The notes under the pieces are model-generated. The model was not told the origin of the DNA, ran no database searches, and saw only the letters and a program-made list of their open reading frames with translations. From Phoronis australis (lineage: Eukaryota > Phoronida > Phoronidae), in NCBI GenBank assembly GCA_002633005.1, contig NMRA01000043.1:43573-107572 (forward strand): a DNA stretch of 64,000 nt. The letters run 5' to 3'. Numbering within the stretch: the first letter of the stretch is position 1; every line of letters starts with the position of its first letter. Of this stretch, positions 21,641-32,400 are shown one piece after another. Made by a program: the position numbers and the translations under genes.

Positions 21641-24190
21641 TGGTCCGTAATATAAACTGTGAAACAATATTTAAACATATTGAACTCGCTTCAAGGTTGT
21701 TGGTTAGTACGCACCCGTTGCAGGTGCTTCTTAATATTTAACTTTTATCAAAACTCATGGTCTGTAAGCACCATCCGTTCTTAAGCAGTCATAATGCTTA
21801 GGGCACGGCAGCCGGTTGCCGATAGACTATGCAGAATATCACGATTCTCACTTAAAGGTTCTCGGAATTTGAGGACCAATTTATTCCACTTAATATAGTT
21901 CAGGTATACTGCTTCTCGGCACTTAATTAAACCCACCAAAATGATTAGCGAGAATCAAAGTTTTTCTCAAATCAAAAATTGCAAGAACTTTAATTCTAGC
22001 ATGTTCTAGAGCATGTGCTAGAGCAAAGATAACTTTAGTTGATTCTGATTCATTAATTTTTTTTGAAATTTGATGCGATGATTCATTTTCTAAAAACAAA
22101 CCAATTAGAAAGAATATGAACAATGCGAAATTGTCTTTCTTTTCATCTTCATAAACCAACTTCAATGATTCATTTTTGATTGCCTGGAGTAGTTCCAAAC
22201 GTGGGACTGGAGAGGAGATTAGAATGGGGGGAATGGCGCGTGTGAGGAAGTGAACCTGTGACGGCAACCTTGAGATAATTGCAGCCAATTGGAAAGTCAG
22301 GGCTTTTCAGCCTTGCTTACGTGCTTGTATGTGACTTTTAAAAAGTTCTATACCTTGACTAAAATTGATATGAGTGAGCGCATCTTTAAGAGGTGAAGCG
22401 CATATTTCAGTATGTGTCGGCTGAAAATTAAAAACCGACTATGCTTTTTGTCTTGGCGTGTCAATCTGTCCTTTTCTCCTTCATTCCAAGATTCGGTTTT
22501 GTCAAAAAGGAGACGGTAGGCATCTATTGTAATGTACTCGGTCTACGTGGCAATGGATTGAAACATTTACTTTACTCCTGGACTCTTCAGCTTTAAGCAG
22601 GACTGGCTCACTTTTTTAGAACTTGGTCTTGGGTGTGTTGCAAAAACTAAATGATACGTTTGATTTAGCTTAAAATTTTTAAGTTTCCGATTTGCATGAT
22701 CTCAAGAGTGGGTGGCTATTAATTTTGTGGACCAGACTTCATACACTACACTACAAGGCCTTGCCCTCAAGGAAAGGATATTTGGTTTGACAGAAAAAAG
22801 TTGTGTAAACTGAAACAAAAGACAAAGAGCCATCAATATAAATGATTCAACAAATTGTCTTCGCAGCAGCAAAAATAAAGCATTGATTTCCGGCAATATC
22901 TCAATCTCGAAAACAAGCGAAATATAAGGTTGGTTGTGTTAACATGCAGCAAATCTAAAGAGAACACTAAAAAGTCTATAGTTGAGTCGAAAAATGACCC
23001 CTCGTGCACCTCCCGGACTTTAACATTTAAGTTGCCTTTTTGTAAAGAAAAATATGCGTGAAAAAAAGGGATCAACAAGCCGAAAAAGTGTCAAACGAGC
23101 CAAGTTTTTATCTCATTTAAAAATAAGATGTCTACAACAGATAATACAAGCTAAGGCTTTTTCCACAGTTTACACAACCTTGGTTTATATGACTGTGCCC
23201 TAACAATGCACGGTCGATTCACTCACGGCGAACCAAGTAACGAAGAACTCCAACAATCACGACCTTAACGCCTATTTCACCAATGTAAAGTCAATGATAA
23301 GGCATCAAATACCACTGAGGAAGCAGTCAATAAAATACACTCATAAAATCATAAATCATTGAATAATTCAAGAATGGTAAATTGTGGTGAGAATTCGATC
23401 ACCCATTGGAGAAAGCTCGTGAGGAGATCAACGTGTATTTACACACCAAATATGAAAATGTTGGGTCAAAAGATCGCGTAGCTTTAGCTCAATAAAACTG
23501 ATAAATGGACACATGACCGTCACATTAGTGCCACCTTGAGTCCGACTTCACCCAAAAATAATTTCCTCGAGGTATTAACAAAATGTTATCTCTAGCACGA
23601 ATATGATTGGCCAACAAATTTCAGCAAGAAATAAGTAAGTCTCGAAAACAGTGAGTCGGACCAAGGAACGGGTTTCAGTATGCTGATGGCGCTTGAAACG
23701 ATCTAGCGACAGCATAGAAAATTTCAGACGATCTAAACCGCCAAGGGACGCTTAAGATGCGACACAAAAACTCAATTGGAGAATAGTGATCGAAAAATCT
23801 CGTATAACTCGAGAACGGCAACAGTTAGAGCAGAAGACATAGCACATGACCATTAGCCTGTGATATGTTCTATCTATATAAAAACAATGTCACGTGACCG
23901 ATAGTCAATGAAATGATCCCTCCATAGAAAATAGCAATTATAAGAATCTCTTCCGAGACAGGAAATATGAATGTGCAAACCAAAACAGTGAAAAATGGCC
24001 ACCACAACACCACCTTTCAACTAAAAGCAGCAGGCTTCGAGCCATTCACAAGACTCGTGTTGCATTTGAATTTCACGTTGATCGAAAGCAAAATGCGACC
24101 TGTTGCGTTGGAAAAGAAAATAAATACAAAACGGCAATAAATGCACAACTTGAGTAATACTTTTTCTATCTGTTTCTTCATAATGCGCTT
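21641..24190. other. Non-coding stretch, probably intronic
   Basis: A 121-codon minus-strand frame at 21923-22288 lacks an ATG start and resembles nothing I recognise. Otherwise only short frames are seen. Confidence 0.35.
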
Positions 24191-24249
24191 TATCACCCGG
24201 CATCATTCAATAACCCGGCACCATTAAATAACCCCGACACCATTCAATA
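24191..24249. repeat. 18-19-bp tandem repeat, 3 copies
   Basis: Units TATCACCCGGCATCATTCA, ATAACCCGGCACCATTAA and ATAACCCCGACACCATTCA lie head to tail. Confidence 0.85.
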
Positions 24250-24409
24250 GTATTTATCTCTCACTTTTCAGTGACATAAAGAACACTGACTCGCCGTCTG
24301 GTAGAAACCTTTAGCTTCTTCATGTTGATGCTTTTGAACATAGTTGGATGACGTCATATATCACCAGGTCAACACTAATAGCAACACAAATGGGAATATT
24401 TGTCGTCTG

Positions 24410-24640
24410 CTCTGTCAAATGGCTAATAAATTCAATGAAGAAAATTTGCCAAGATTTGATGTTGTTTCAACGGAGGAGCTGGAAAAAAGATACGGTCCTC
24501 AGATAAAGCTTGAAGACGTGCAGTAGTTCGTGCAATCGAAGAAAAGTACAAACACGCAAAGCAAAACAAAATATGACGTCAATAACCTTCGCAAAGTAAT
24601 TCTCGGCAACTCGACGACATGTTGAAAAAACTTGTGGTCG
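24410..24640 (+). pseudogene. Possible relic of a Crypton-like tyrosine-recombinase ORF
   Basis: One frame reads MANKFNEENLPRFDVVSTEE and ends at a stop after KLEDVQ. A continuing frame then reads VQSKKSTNTQSKTKYDVNNL followed by RK and further stops. The order 'F-D-x-V-S-x-E-E-L-E' then 'K-K-S-x-x-T-x-x-x-x-x-Y-D-V-N' resembles the N-terminal SAM-like part of Crypton/KIAA1958-type recombinases in invertebrate genomes. The catalytic R...HxxR...Y region is not found. Identification is by resemblance only. Confidence 0.3.
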
Positions 24641-26769
24641 TAATCTACGAAATTCGTAAGATGGTCTTAAAAACTTCCACGAATGTCTGCCAACTTAGGA
24701 ACTCGTAGGGACTGGAAGATCCCGCCAAAACCTAGGGTTAATACGAACTTAGTGACTGTAACTCAATGTAGGATTACGAACGAGTGTTTTGTCGATTTCA
24801 AATTTGTTACAGAATTAAGTCATCGACGAGACTTGGCCGATCGTAAACCAGTCCAAAGCTTTTCTCTCTGATTCCCAAACACTAAAAATTGCAGGTGAAA
24901 AAACACGACGACGTTAACTTTTTTGTCGTTTCTCATTACTTAGTTGCCAAATGACTAAAAATTAATTAGGTCACTGTAAATCATGCAATTAGTCTCGCAA
25001 TGACCGGTACCACAATAGACTTTTACCAACAAGCGCACCAAAACCAACAGCGACGTAAGAAAACTGGAGTTGGCTAACTATTAGCAAACTGACTGTGACT
25101 TGTTTTAATCACTTATTCGGCAATACCGAGGATGAGTGTGGAATTGCTTAAATACCGAAATGCTATGGTGTGGAACTCAACATCAACAATTTAACAATAA
25201 ACGTGTGCATCCTTAAGAACGGGCTACACTCAAACACCCATAGGTATTTTTTTGTTACGATTCGTGGAAAATGTAGGTGAGTCTTTTTACCTGGTGATCG
25301 TGATCACGCCACGACATCAAACTCGGAATTTTCCATTCCTCATTCTTAAAGATGACAATGAACAAGGCGCTTTTTCGCATTGAATTGTATTCTTTGCCAT
25401 GACGTGGATGTTTGGCCGAGATTTTTTCACCGCCGATGATTATCTACAGCATAAAAACCCTGTGTTGGCAGTAGGCGCACACAGCTCAACAACCTCTTGT
25501 TGTGAATACTTCAGCAAGATGAAGCGTTTGGTAAGATCAGATGTCCACTTAACCATATTAGTGAAGATTTTGAGAAAACACGGGTACAGTGCCACCGTTT
25601 ATCTACCGCATTACCTGAAACCACCAACATTTTGTTTTTAAGAAGACATCTTAATGGGCGTAGTTGGTCATTTAATGAAGGCTCCGTTTTTGTTTTTAGA
25701 CAAAAATTATTTTCAAACAGCCTTACTACAAAAAGCTCCACAAGGAGAAACAACATCCCAACTTTCAACATTTAATCCGAGATTTCCGTTACGACCATTT
25801 TCAAAATGTATTGGAAATTTCCTCATTAACTTTACCGAAAAGTCAGATAAGTTTTCAAATTTAGCAAAGTGAGCACAGTGAAAGTTAATTAAAACTGGTC
25901 CACCGTTCTTAGAGTTCATAACGCTTTCATAGAATGTTCACTTGTTTTTGTCGTAGAAAGGAGTCTTGTATTACACTTTTATCCTATAGTTACATGTAGT
26001 CCTGCAGCGGTCCGTGTAGTTTGAGCGACTGAGTTGGATTTAGTGCCTTGTCATTTTCACCATGAAATCGATTGTTTTAAAGACAGATTCCGTCACAATT
26101 TTAGCTCTGTATTGTGTGCAATCTAATTGTGCGTAATTCCTTGCTTACGTTAACAGTTTGTTTCAAGTTCTACCACTCGGTTTATTTCTGATGACGATGA
26201 AAGTTCCATTTGCAGCGTAAAAATATCTTTATTTCGTTTTTATAGCAAATTTCTGCCTTCATTTTTGTGTTTAGTTATTGAGTGATTTGTAAAATGTCAT
26301 ATTTATGTCTCCTGAGAGTTTACAGTTTTACGTTAAAGGGTGAAAGTACACTAGAACACGCAGCTACCTTTATGCATCTTTAACGTAGACAGTTTAAAGA
26401 GAGGCTCGGTGCTTTAATAAGTTGATGTCTATCACATAATAAGTGACTTTTATTCTAACTGCATCATACATGTATGTGTTCTCGTGTAGATTAGACACAG
26501 ACATAATAAAATTCTCTCTCTTTAGCAAGACTGGAGGTCGAACTTCCCGCAAGCCGCTTACCTAGAAATAAAATAGAGCATCACAGAATTTTTTAATGAG
26601 TAAGCTAGTTTTTCCAATCTAAGTTGCTTCTCAAAATCAAGTGTTGAAGAGTACTGCCGTATTCATGAAAACTCAAGTTTGTCATCTTTGTTACCGTCAG
26701 CATTGGTTTTCAAGTGGGTCGCACAAACGAAATCACCTGCAATTAACGAGACACAAGCCCAAACCACTG
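24641..26769. other. Non-coding stretch, probably intronic
   Basis: No exon is supported. It contains the rival start ATGAAATCGATT at 26062 for the downstream precursor gene and otherwise unrecognised short frames (for example 25399-25641, which begins at an ATG but has no known motif). Confidence 0.35.
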
Positions 26770-27031
26770 CAGTGGCGGATTTAGGGGGTGGCAAGGGGGC
26801 CATGTTCCCCCCTAAAATCTCCCAGATTCTATTTGGCAGTTCGGGGTGCGAATTGCTGACTAGCATATGCGCGCACTCAGGGAGACTCGGGGGGCGAATG
26901 CACAATGCATAGGCCTTGAACAAACCCGTTTTCTTTGTTTTTTTTAATAATAAGATGGGCGCGCGCATGAGGCGAAATTCTGGTTATTCCTGTGCTCTGC
27001 CCCCCACTCAAAATTCTGGATCCGCCCCTGC
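26770..27031. mobile_element. CAG...CTG MITE copy, 262 bp, with CACTG target duplication
   Basis: It begins CAGTGGCGGATTTAGG and ends CTGGATCCGCCCCTG. CACTG directly flanks both ends (26765-26769 and 27032-27036). The interior is longer than in the other copies, with an extra middle segment. It lies 108 bp upstream of an exon acceptor of the precursor gene. Confidence 0.8.
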
Positions 27032-27139
27032 ACTGTCCAACCCATTAGCTCATTTGTTAATAAATGCTTGATGTAAACTGCGGTTAACCCTACATGTATC
27101 TGAACATTCATTTAAGTAATATCAGTTCCCTATATTTAG

Positions 27140-29648
27140 GTTGTAGCATGTGTGTTCCTCGCCGTGTTTGGGACGCTGGTGTTTGCCGTGGATGACAACC
27201 TCGAGGAAGAAATCGAGTACTCGGACGACAACTCCGTCGACGAAAAAGAGCTTGCAGATGACAACCCTATTGAGGAAAAAGAATTCACGGACGAAGCCGA
27301 CGGTGATAAAGCGGAACAGGAAGTGGACGAAAAAGAAGAGGAGTCTGATTTGGAGGTGGAATCTAAAGGCATTTTTCGCTGCCGCTCGAGAAGGATTGTT
27401 ATTCGGAGGTTCAACCACTACACAATTCTCGGCAGACCTGTCCTTGGTAGAATTTGCTATCGTCGTTTAAATGGGTAAGTACATGTATGTTGGTAATTAC
27501 GTTATTGTATTCCCTTTCGTCATGTTCATATTGCATTTTTATGTAAGGATGAAAATCATAACAAGTGCGTAGAATAAAATTGCCTTTTCTGTAGATTTAA
27601 AAGTGTATGTATGCAACTCTAGCATTTCACGAAAACTTTAAAACAAATCCTTTTAGAATAGCAATATGAGGCAGTGGTGTAGATGAGAGTACATAAATTA
27701 ATAAGTCCACGAATCAAAGATTAGATACATGTAGATTTGAAATAAACTCCAGGGCCTGCCTAAGCAAAGGTCGAAGGCCAAGGTTCATGCCTCTGTATCA
27801 CTCAACTCTGAAAAATGGGCCTAATGGCAAGTAATCACCGCACATGGTATTCAGTAGCTCTTTGAAGTCGTTTTGAGTGGATCCCACCCATCTGGCTTCT
27901 GTTATTTTACCCTGATCAGGAAACCCCCTTATCTTCGAAAGCACTTCCTTTCCAGGCGGAATTTTTTCATTCAAATAAACATAACCTTCAGAAAATGGGA
28001 ATTGCAAAAACTATGGTTCGCAACGACATAGTTCAGTCGAAATTTCTCGACTTTAGAGGTCACGAGCCTTCGAAGTCGTGTATCCTCTCTGGGACCGAGG
28101 CAATCGTGAATTTGTGACTTTGTGAAGGACATTTCAATCCATTTTTGGTTAATTAAGCACCTGCAAATTTGTTCAGAGGGGAATTTAAAGCAATGGCTTA
28201 GCTGAATTTCTTCCTTCGTGAGAAACCCACTGAGTGCGCTTTCTGCAACGTATGTATTTTTGTCATGTTTTCTGAGAAAGAGCGATAGCAAGGGCTTTTG
28301 TTGGACGAGTTTGTGACTTGGAGGAGACCAACCAATAAAACTGTGGCCTTAGCCCAAGAGTTTAAACATTAAAATAGAAACGTTAGTAAAATGAGGAGTA
28401 ACAAAGAAATGGTTAATGGAGTTAGCACCTCGTTTTAGTTCTCCGTGTGAATTAAGCAGTCAACTGAAATGTCCCTCCTTTTCTGCTCTTCGTGTCGCAT
28501 AGACTATTTCCAACGACGTCAACACCGGGATCCATCAGGCGACACGCAATTGAAAGATTTTGCTTTGAAATGCCTAGTTTTTGCACACCAAGCAATATAC
28601 GAAAAAGACCGCTGATTTTTTTTTACAAAAATGCCTTGTTTTGCTAGCTAATTTGGCATAAAACCTGTATTAAGTAAGTTATCAGAAACTACTCACAGCG
28701 TTTTTGAGACTTAACATAAGGTTTTCATTCAAAAAAGATTTAGTAAAATCAGCTGGGGGCTATTTTTGTTATAAATGTGCCTTTCTTGCACATGAAAACT
28801 TGACTTAAACAGGTGGACAATAATAAAGGCACCGTAGTATAAAGCATAATTTTAGAATTCTCGATCACTTTTCTTTCAGAAAACACGCACTATTAATGGT
28901 TGACAAAACATTGGTTCATTTGAGCTCCAATAGTGCATTTTGACGCGTATCTGTTTACTAGACATGTTTACTTACCTGAGTTACATGACTGGAATAGAGT
29001 GAACATTTGCCTTGAGAATGGTTTAGTAACAATAAAACAAACAATTAATAGCGTCCATTTTTTACATGTGCTGATTTTGAAGTTCGTACTCATATTTTGG
29101 TCTACCAAAAATCTGATAGATAACAGGTCGTTTACTTGTAATTTTATTAGCGGTTACAGGTATGTGGACAGTGATAATGTTAACCACAATACTACTGATG
29201 GTTGCTACTGTATATACGATTTGCGTTTCTTGCAATAAACGAAAATTTCAGAGGAACGAAGCATCAGCGTGTCATGCAACAAAAAATGTAGACCGTTATC
29301 CCTCAGGCGTACATGTATCAGATCACGTGGCGATGTGTGAAGGAAAACAGTTTTTAGTTTACGGTAATAGTGTAAACGCGGTTAATCTCTGCAATCCAAG
29401 ACACGGCACTGAGCGTGACACGTGTTATGTCTAAATTGTTCGTCAACCGGGATAACAAATACATCATGAGTATAGCTCATTTTTTCTATCTTTACAGCAA
29501 ACGGTGTGGAGGCCACCCAAGGTACCGTTGCCGCACTCGCAGAAACGGGTTCGCCATCAGACGTGTACGATGCCTGAGAAAACGTCGGAGATCCATTACG
29601 GCGATAATCCCAGTCCCGGTTGGCTGTATGTGCGCAAGATACTTCTAA
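27140..29648 (+). CDS. Secreted precursor with acidic propiece and Arg-rich 7-Cys cystine-knot / IL-17-like C-terminus (exons 27140-27474, 29498-29648)
   Basis: Exon 27140-27474 follows acceptor TATATTTAG and ends at donor GTAAGT (phase 2). Exon 29498-29648 follows CTTTACAG and ends in TAA; an AATAAA lies at 29753. With exon 9064-9090 the protein is 170 residues. Residues 1-25 are the signal peptide. Residues 26-86 are acidic (30 D/E, 5 K). Residues 87-170 contain 24 Arg and 2 Lys, no D or E, and 7 Cys. An RSRR furin-type site lies near the start of the basic part. Its end, ITAIIPVPVGCMCARYF, matches the last strand and C-x-C of IL-17 cytokines. The C-x8-C-x7-C spacing before it (CYRRLNGKRCGGHPRYRC) also recalls Spaetzle/neurotrophin knots. 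A cytokine/growth-factor role is inferred; an antimicrobial peptide precursor is the main alternative. The exons are well supported, the family less so. Confidence 0.65.
27798..28291 (-). pseudogene. Two overlapping minus-strand frames, unrecognised, possible broken coding relic
   Basis: Frames 28291-27971 (106 codons) and 28007-27798 (69 codons) overlap and could be one reading frame with a single frameshift. Together they read LTKEEIQLSHCFKFPSEQI, then after the shift GYVYLNEKIPPGKEVLSKI and KELLNTMCGDYLPLG. Composition is protein-like and not low-complexity, but I recognise no family. It may equally be chance. Confidence 0.15.
29160..29434 (+). other. Possible alternative 3' exon or small membrane-peptide ORF within the intron
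   Basis: An acceptor-like CGGTTACAG ends at 29159. Spliced from the 27474 donor, the frame would read YVDSDNVNHNTTDGCYCIYD and stop at 29238, giving another short end with a C-x-C. In a second frame, an ATG at 29162 opens 90 codons beginning MWTVIMLTTILLMVATVYTI, a hydrophobic stretch followed by a basic, cysteine-containing tail. Neither is supported by anything beyond sequence. Confidence 0.2.
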
Positions 29649-29752
29649 ATGCTAAGGGATTTGAATTATGAGGATCGCTATGGCTTGCTTCAGATCGCTG
29701 TCATGTCAATAGGTTTAATTTACAGTTTGATGTACTGAGATTAAAGAGAAGC

Positions 29753-29758
29753 AATAAA
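29753..29758 (+). terminator. Poly(A) signal AATAAA of the cationic precursor gene
   Basis: AGAAGCAATAAAATTT lies 105 bp after the stop codon, and a second AATAAA follows about 13 bp later. Position and sequence fit a cleavage and polyadenylation site. Confidence 0.6.
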
Positions 29759-30820
29759 ATTTAAAAATAAAGCAAAATAAGCGCACTATAGATGTTTTAA
29801 GAATACATCGGATGAGTTACGTAATTTTTCGCACGAAATAGTCGAGACATTTGACTCGTCGACAAAAACACTGTGAACTAGAAAATACAAAGACAATTAG
29901 CCAATGCAATGTTTCCATTTGCCTTGGTTTGTTGTTACATGACGTCATTTATGTTAAACGTCAAATGACAAGATTTTTAGAGACACCAAAATCCTCAATA
30001 TCAGTCTGATACAGTAGAGTCACATCTGCTTTGTTTTGCTTCCGCTTAATCAACGCTGAACTGCTCAAGGTAGATCACAATTCTCATGTAAATTATTGCC
30101 ATTATCACAAAAAGCTGACACCAAACAACGATAGACGGAGTCAAGAAACGCTGACAGCAGACGAACGTTTTGCTGAAAATAGCATCGATTGTGGGTTTCA
30201 GTTTTCTTGAGATATCATAGTTCTGAGCATAAATGTATACTGCATATTATGGCAAAACGTTTTTCGCTTGATTTGAAACGGGTTTTGGCAGAGTTTTGAT
30301 GGGGACGTTATCGATGTAATTCACCTATTTCTGAACACCCACATCAAAGACAGCAGCCCTTTCACCGTGTCCATGCGTACGAATTTTCATCGGTAAATTT
30401 CTTGCCCCTAGTTTTCGGAACTTGCACATGAGAATTTTTTCCATCAAAACAGTGCACACGATCCCTGAATTACAGCTGTACCGTGAATGCATTTGTGATC
30501 TACTTTTCTGTGTTACACTACATGTACATGTATGTATTTCATGGCAATTCTCATGGCGTTACACAAACTCTATGGAATAATGTTATCACTGTATGAACTG
30601 CGGGTTCGGTGCTTCACATAATGTCGCAGTAACTCGTGTACAGACACACCCATCAATACTTGCATGAAAACACAAACGTTAAACATCACAAAACAGCCAA
30701 CAACCTTAAGTTTTGTTGTTGGCTATCCCTTATTTTACGATTTTAGTCTATTTTAACTATTTGGATTAGAAAATAGGAGGCACTTTGCGAGCCATCGCAC
30801 AATGTTGAATATTTTCAACA

Positions 30821-30866
30821 AACGCGTATATTTTAAATATACGTGTTGGACGATTTAAAAATCGTC
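30821..30866. repeat. Two adjacent short palindromes
   Basis: AACGCGTATATTT pairs with AAATATACGTGTT (30821-30847, one mismatch). Directly after it, GACGATTT-AA-AAATCGTC (30849-30866) is perfect. Confidence 0.8.
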
Positions 30867-30883
30867 AAAATTAATATTTAGGT

Positions 30884-30953
30884 TTGACACTTGAACTAAA
30901 CAAAAATCGTGGGCAGCATGCTTGTTTCCAGAGATGAAAATGAGACCACAGTT
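30884..30953 (+). repeat. Dispersed repeat, copy A
   Basis: TGACACTTGAACTAAACAAA through TTGTTTCCAGAGATGAAAA and GAGACCACAG matches 31224-31293 at roughly 80 percent. The copies are 340 bp apart in the same orientation. Confidence 0.7.
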
Positions 30954-31223
30954 GACAATAGTTTTTTTTATGACTAGAGTCTAGTGGTACAACACAATGT
31001 AAGAGAATAGTTAAATAAAGGCACATGGATAACATCAGCCCATGGTAGCCGAGAGCAGTTCAAATTCAAGACCCATGGGTGATAAGCCAATATAGAGGCT
31101 GCTAATAACTATAACCTACGCATAAGAAATTAGGGACCAGGCCAAAAGTAAAAAGGTGGTATATGGTAGAAGAGGCCATTTACTCACATAAATGTATTGA
31201 ACGAAAGAAACACCATTTATGTT

Positions 31224-31293
31224 CGACACTTGGACTGAACAAAAATCATGCTTCGCAACTTGTTTCCAGTGATGAAAAGGAGACCACAGGTTG
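31224..31293 (+). repeat. Dispersed repeat, copy B
   Basis: CGACACTTGGACTGAACAAA through TTGTTTCCAGTGATGAAAA and GAGACCACAG. See copy A at 30884-30953. Confidence 0.7.
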
Positions 31294-32309
31294 GCGAAAA
31301 TACATGTACAGTGTAGCTTCATTTATTACCGGCAGATTATCAGGCGTCAAGTGAAAGCACGTGGTCTGAGAGGGAACTAAAGGGAACATTGACGGGTATC
31401 GAACGGATTTAGAGGGATTAATTCGACGCTACTCTCTGGAAATTACCGAATGCCCAAAGGGCCGCGCTGCAAATTGAGGGTGTTACAGCTGTCTTTGACA
31501 CGCTACTGTGCGAAGCTCATATATGGCTATTTGACTAAATTGGCAATGCATTCCACCCGGTAGCTACTGGCTGCAAGCGATCGTTCCTCGACCACAACAT
31601 CCCAGGATCCCTTCGACTTACAACTCCCTGGGCCCACAACCCTCTCGACCCACCACCTTACGCTTCTTACACAATTCAGAATCATATTACGTCGCTGTAT
31701 GACTGTCCCATAAGACTTTCCAACACGAGGATCTGCTCTAGCTCAAGAATTGTGGTTAAAGACGGAAAGTAGCGTAAGAACATATGACATGAATTAGCGA
31801 TTTGTGAGCGTGTTGTCGTTGTCACGGAAATAGTTCCACGAGCGGCTAAGAATGACTCTGTTCAATTAAACTTAGGGACATGGTACGTCAACGTGAATGG
31901 ACACAATTTCACAATTTTATTATTTGCTTACCGTTCCATACTCGTTTACAATATACTCCACATAAAGTTTATGCAATATTTTAGTTAACATTTTTATTTC
32001 AAACTTTATTTACTGAAGAAATTACATATTCGCCGGTTCCTCGAACGCTCCCAAAAACTTTAAATCTGCCATTCACTGAAGAGCAGACGAGACACTTTGC
32101 CGAGAACGACAGTTATACAGTAGGTATGTCTTTTGTTTTGTTGGCGTTGTTTCTTTTTCTGATTTTGACTTTCAAACTTGATGATTTGACGCTCTTAATT
32201 TGCAAAAAACAGGGAAAAAGCCAGCCGAGCTCACGAGCAGATTAGTTGAACCTGCAGGTCAGCGCTAACTCTACGTTCAGATGAATTGAGTTTTTATGTA
32301 GAATGAGTC

Positions 32310-32400
32310 GAGGGGTTGTGCGCTGTGGGTCGAGGAGGCCCTGGGTCGAGGGGGTGGTGAGGTGTGGGGTTTGAGGGGGGTAAGGGGTCGTGGGGTTTTT
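32310..32400 (+). repeat. G-rich tract with quadruplex potential
   Basis: About 90 bp strongly enriched in G on the plus strand with repeated GGTCGAGG-type words and several runs of three or more G (for example GAGGGGGGTAAGGGG). It contrasts with the AT-rich surroundings. Confidence 0.6.

Larger units (their letters stand above)
27475..29497 (+). other. 2.0-kb intron of the cationic precursor gene
   Basis: GTAAGT...CTTTACAG, phase 2. Two unexplained open frames lie inside: minus-strand 27798-28291 and plus-strand 29160-29434. Confidence 0.6.

Noticed and set aside
21923-22288. 121-codon minus-strand frame
   Set aside because: It does not begin with ATG and shows no domain; a brief resemblance to a retroelement RNase H word (PVPRLELL) is not followed by other motifs.
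27150-27470. Alternative plus-strand and overlapping minus-strand frames over exon 27140-27474
   Set aside because: They are out-of-frame shadows of the acidic coding exon, giving Ser/Arg-rich or Ser-rich translations from GAA/GAC codons.
31035-31080. tRNA-like CCCATGGTAGCCGAGAG ... CAAATTCAAGACCCATGGG
   Set aside because: Too short for a tRNA; the matching ends are just a palindromic word CCCATGG/CCATGGG.
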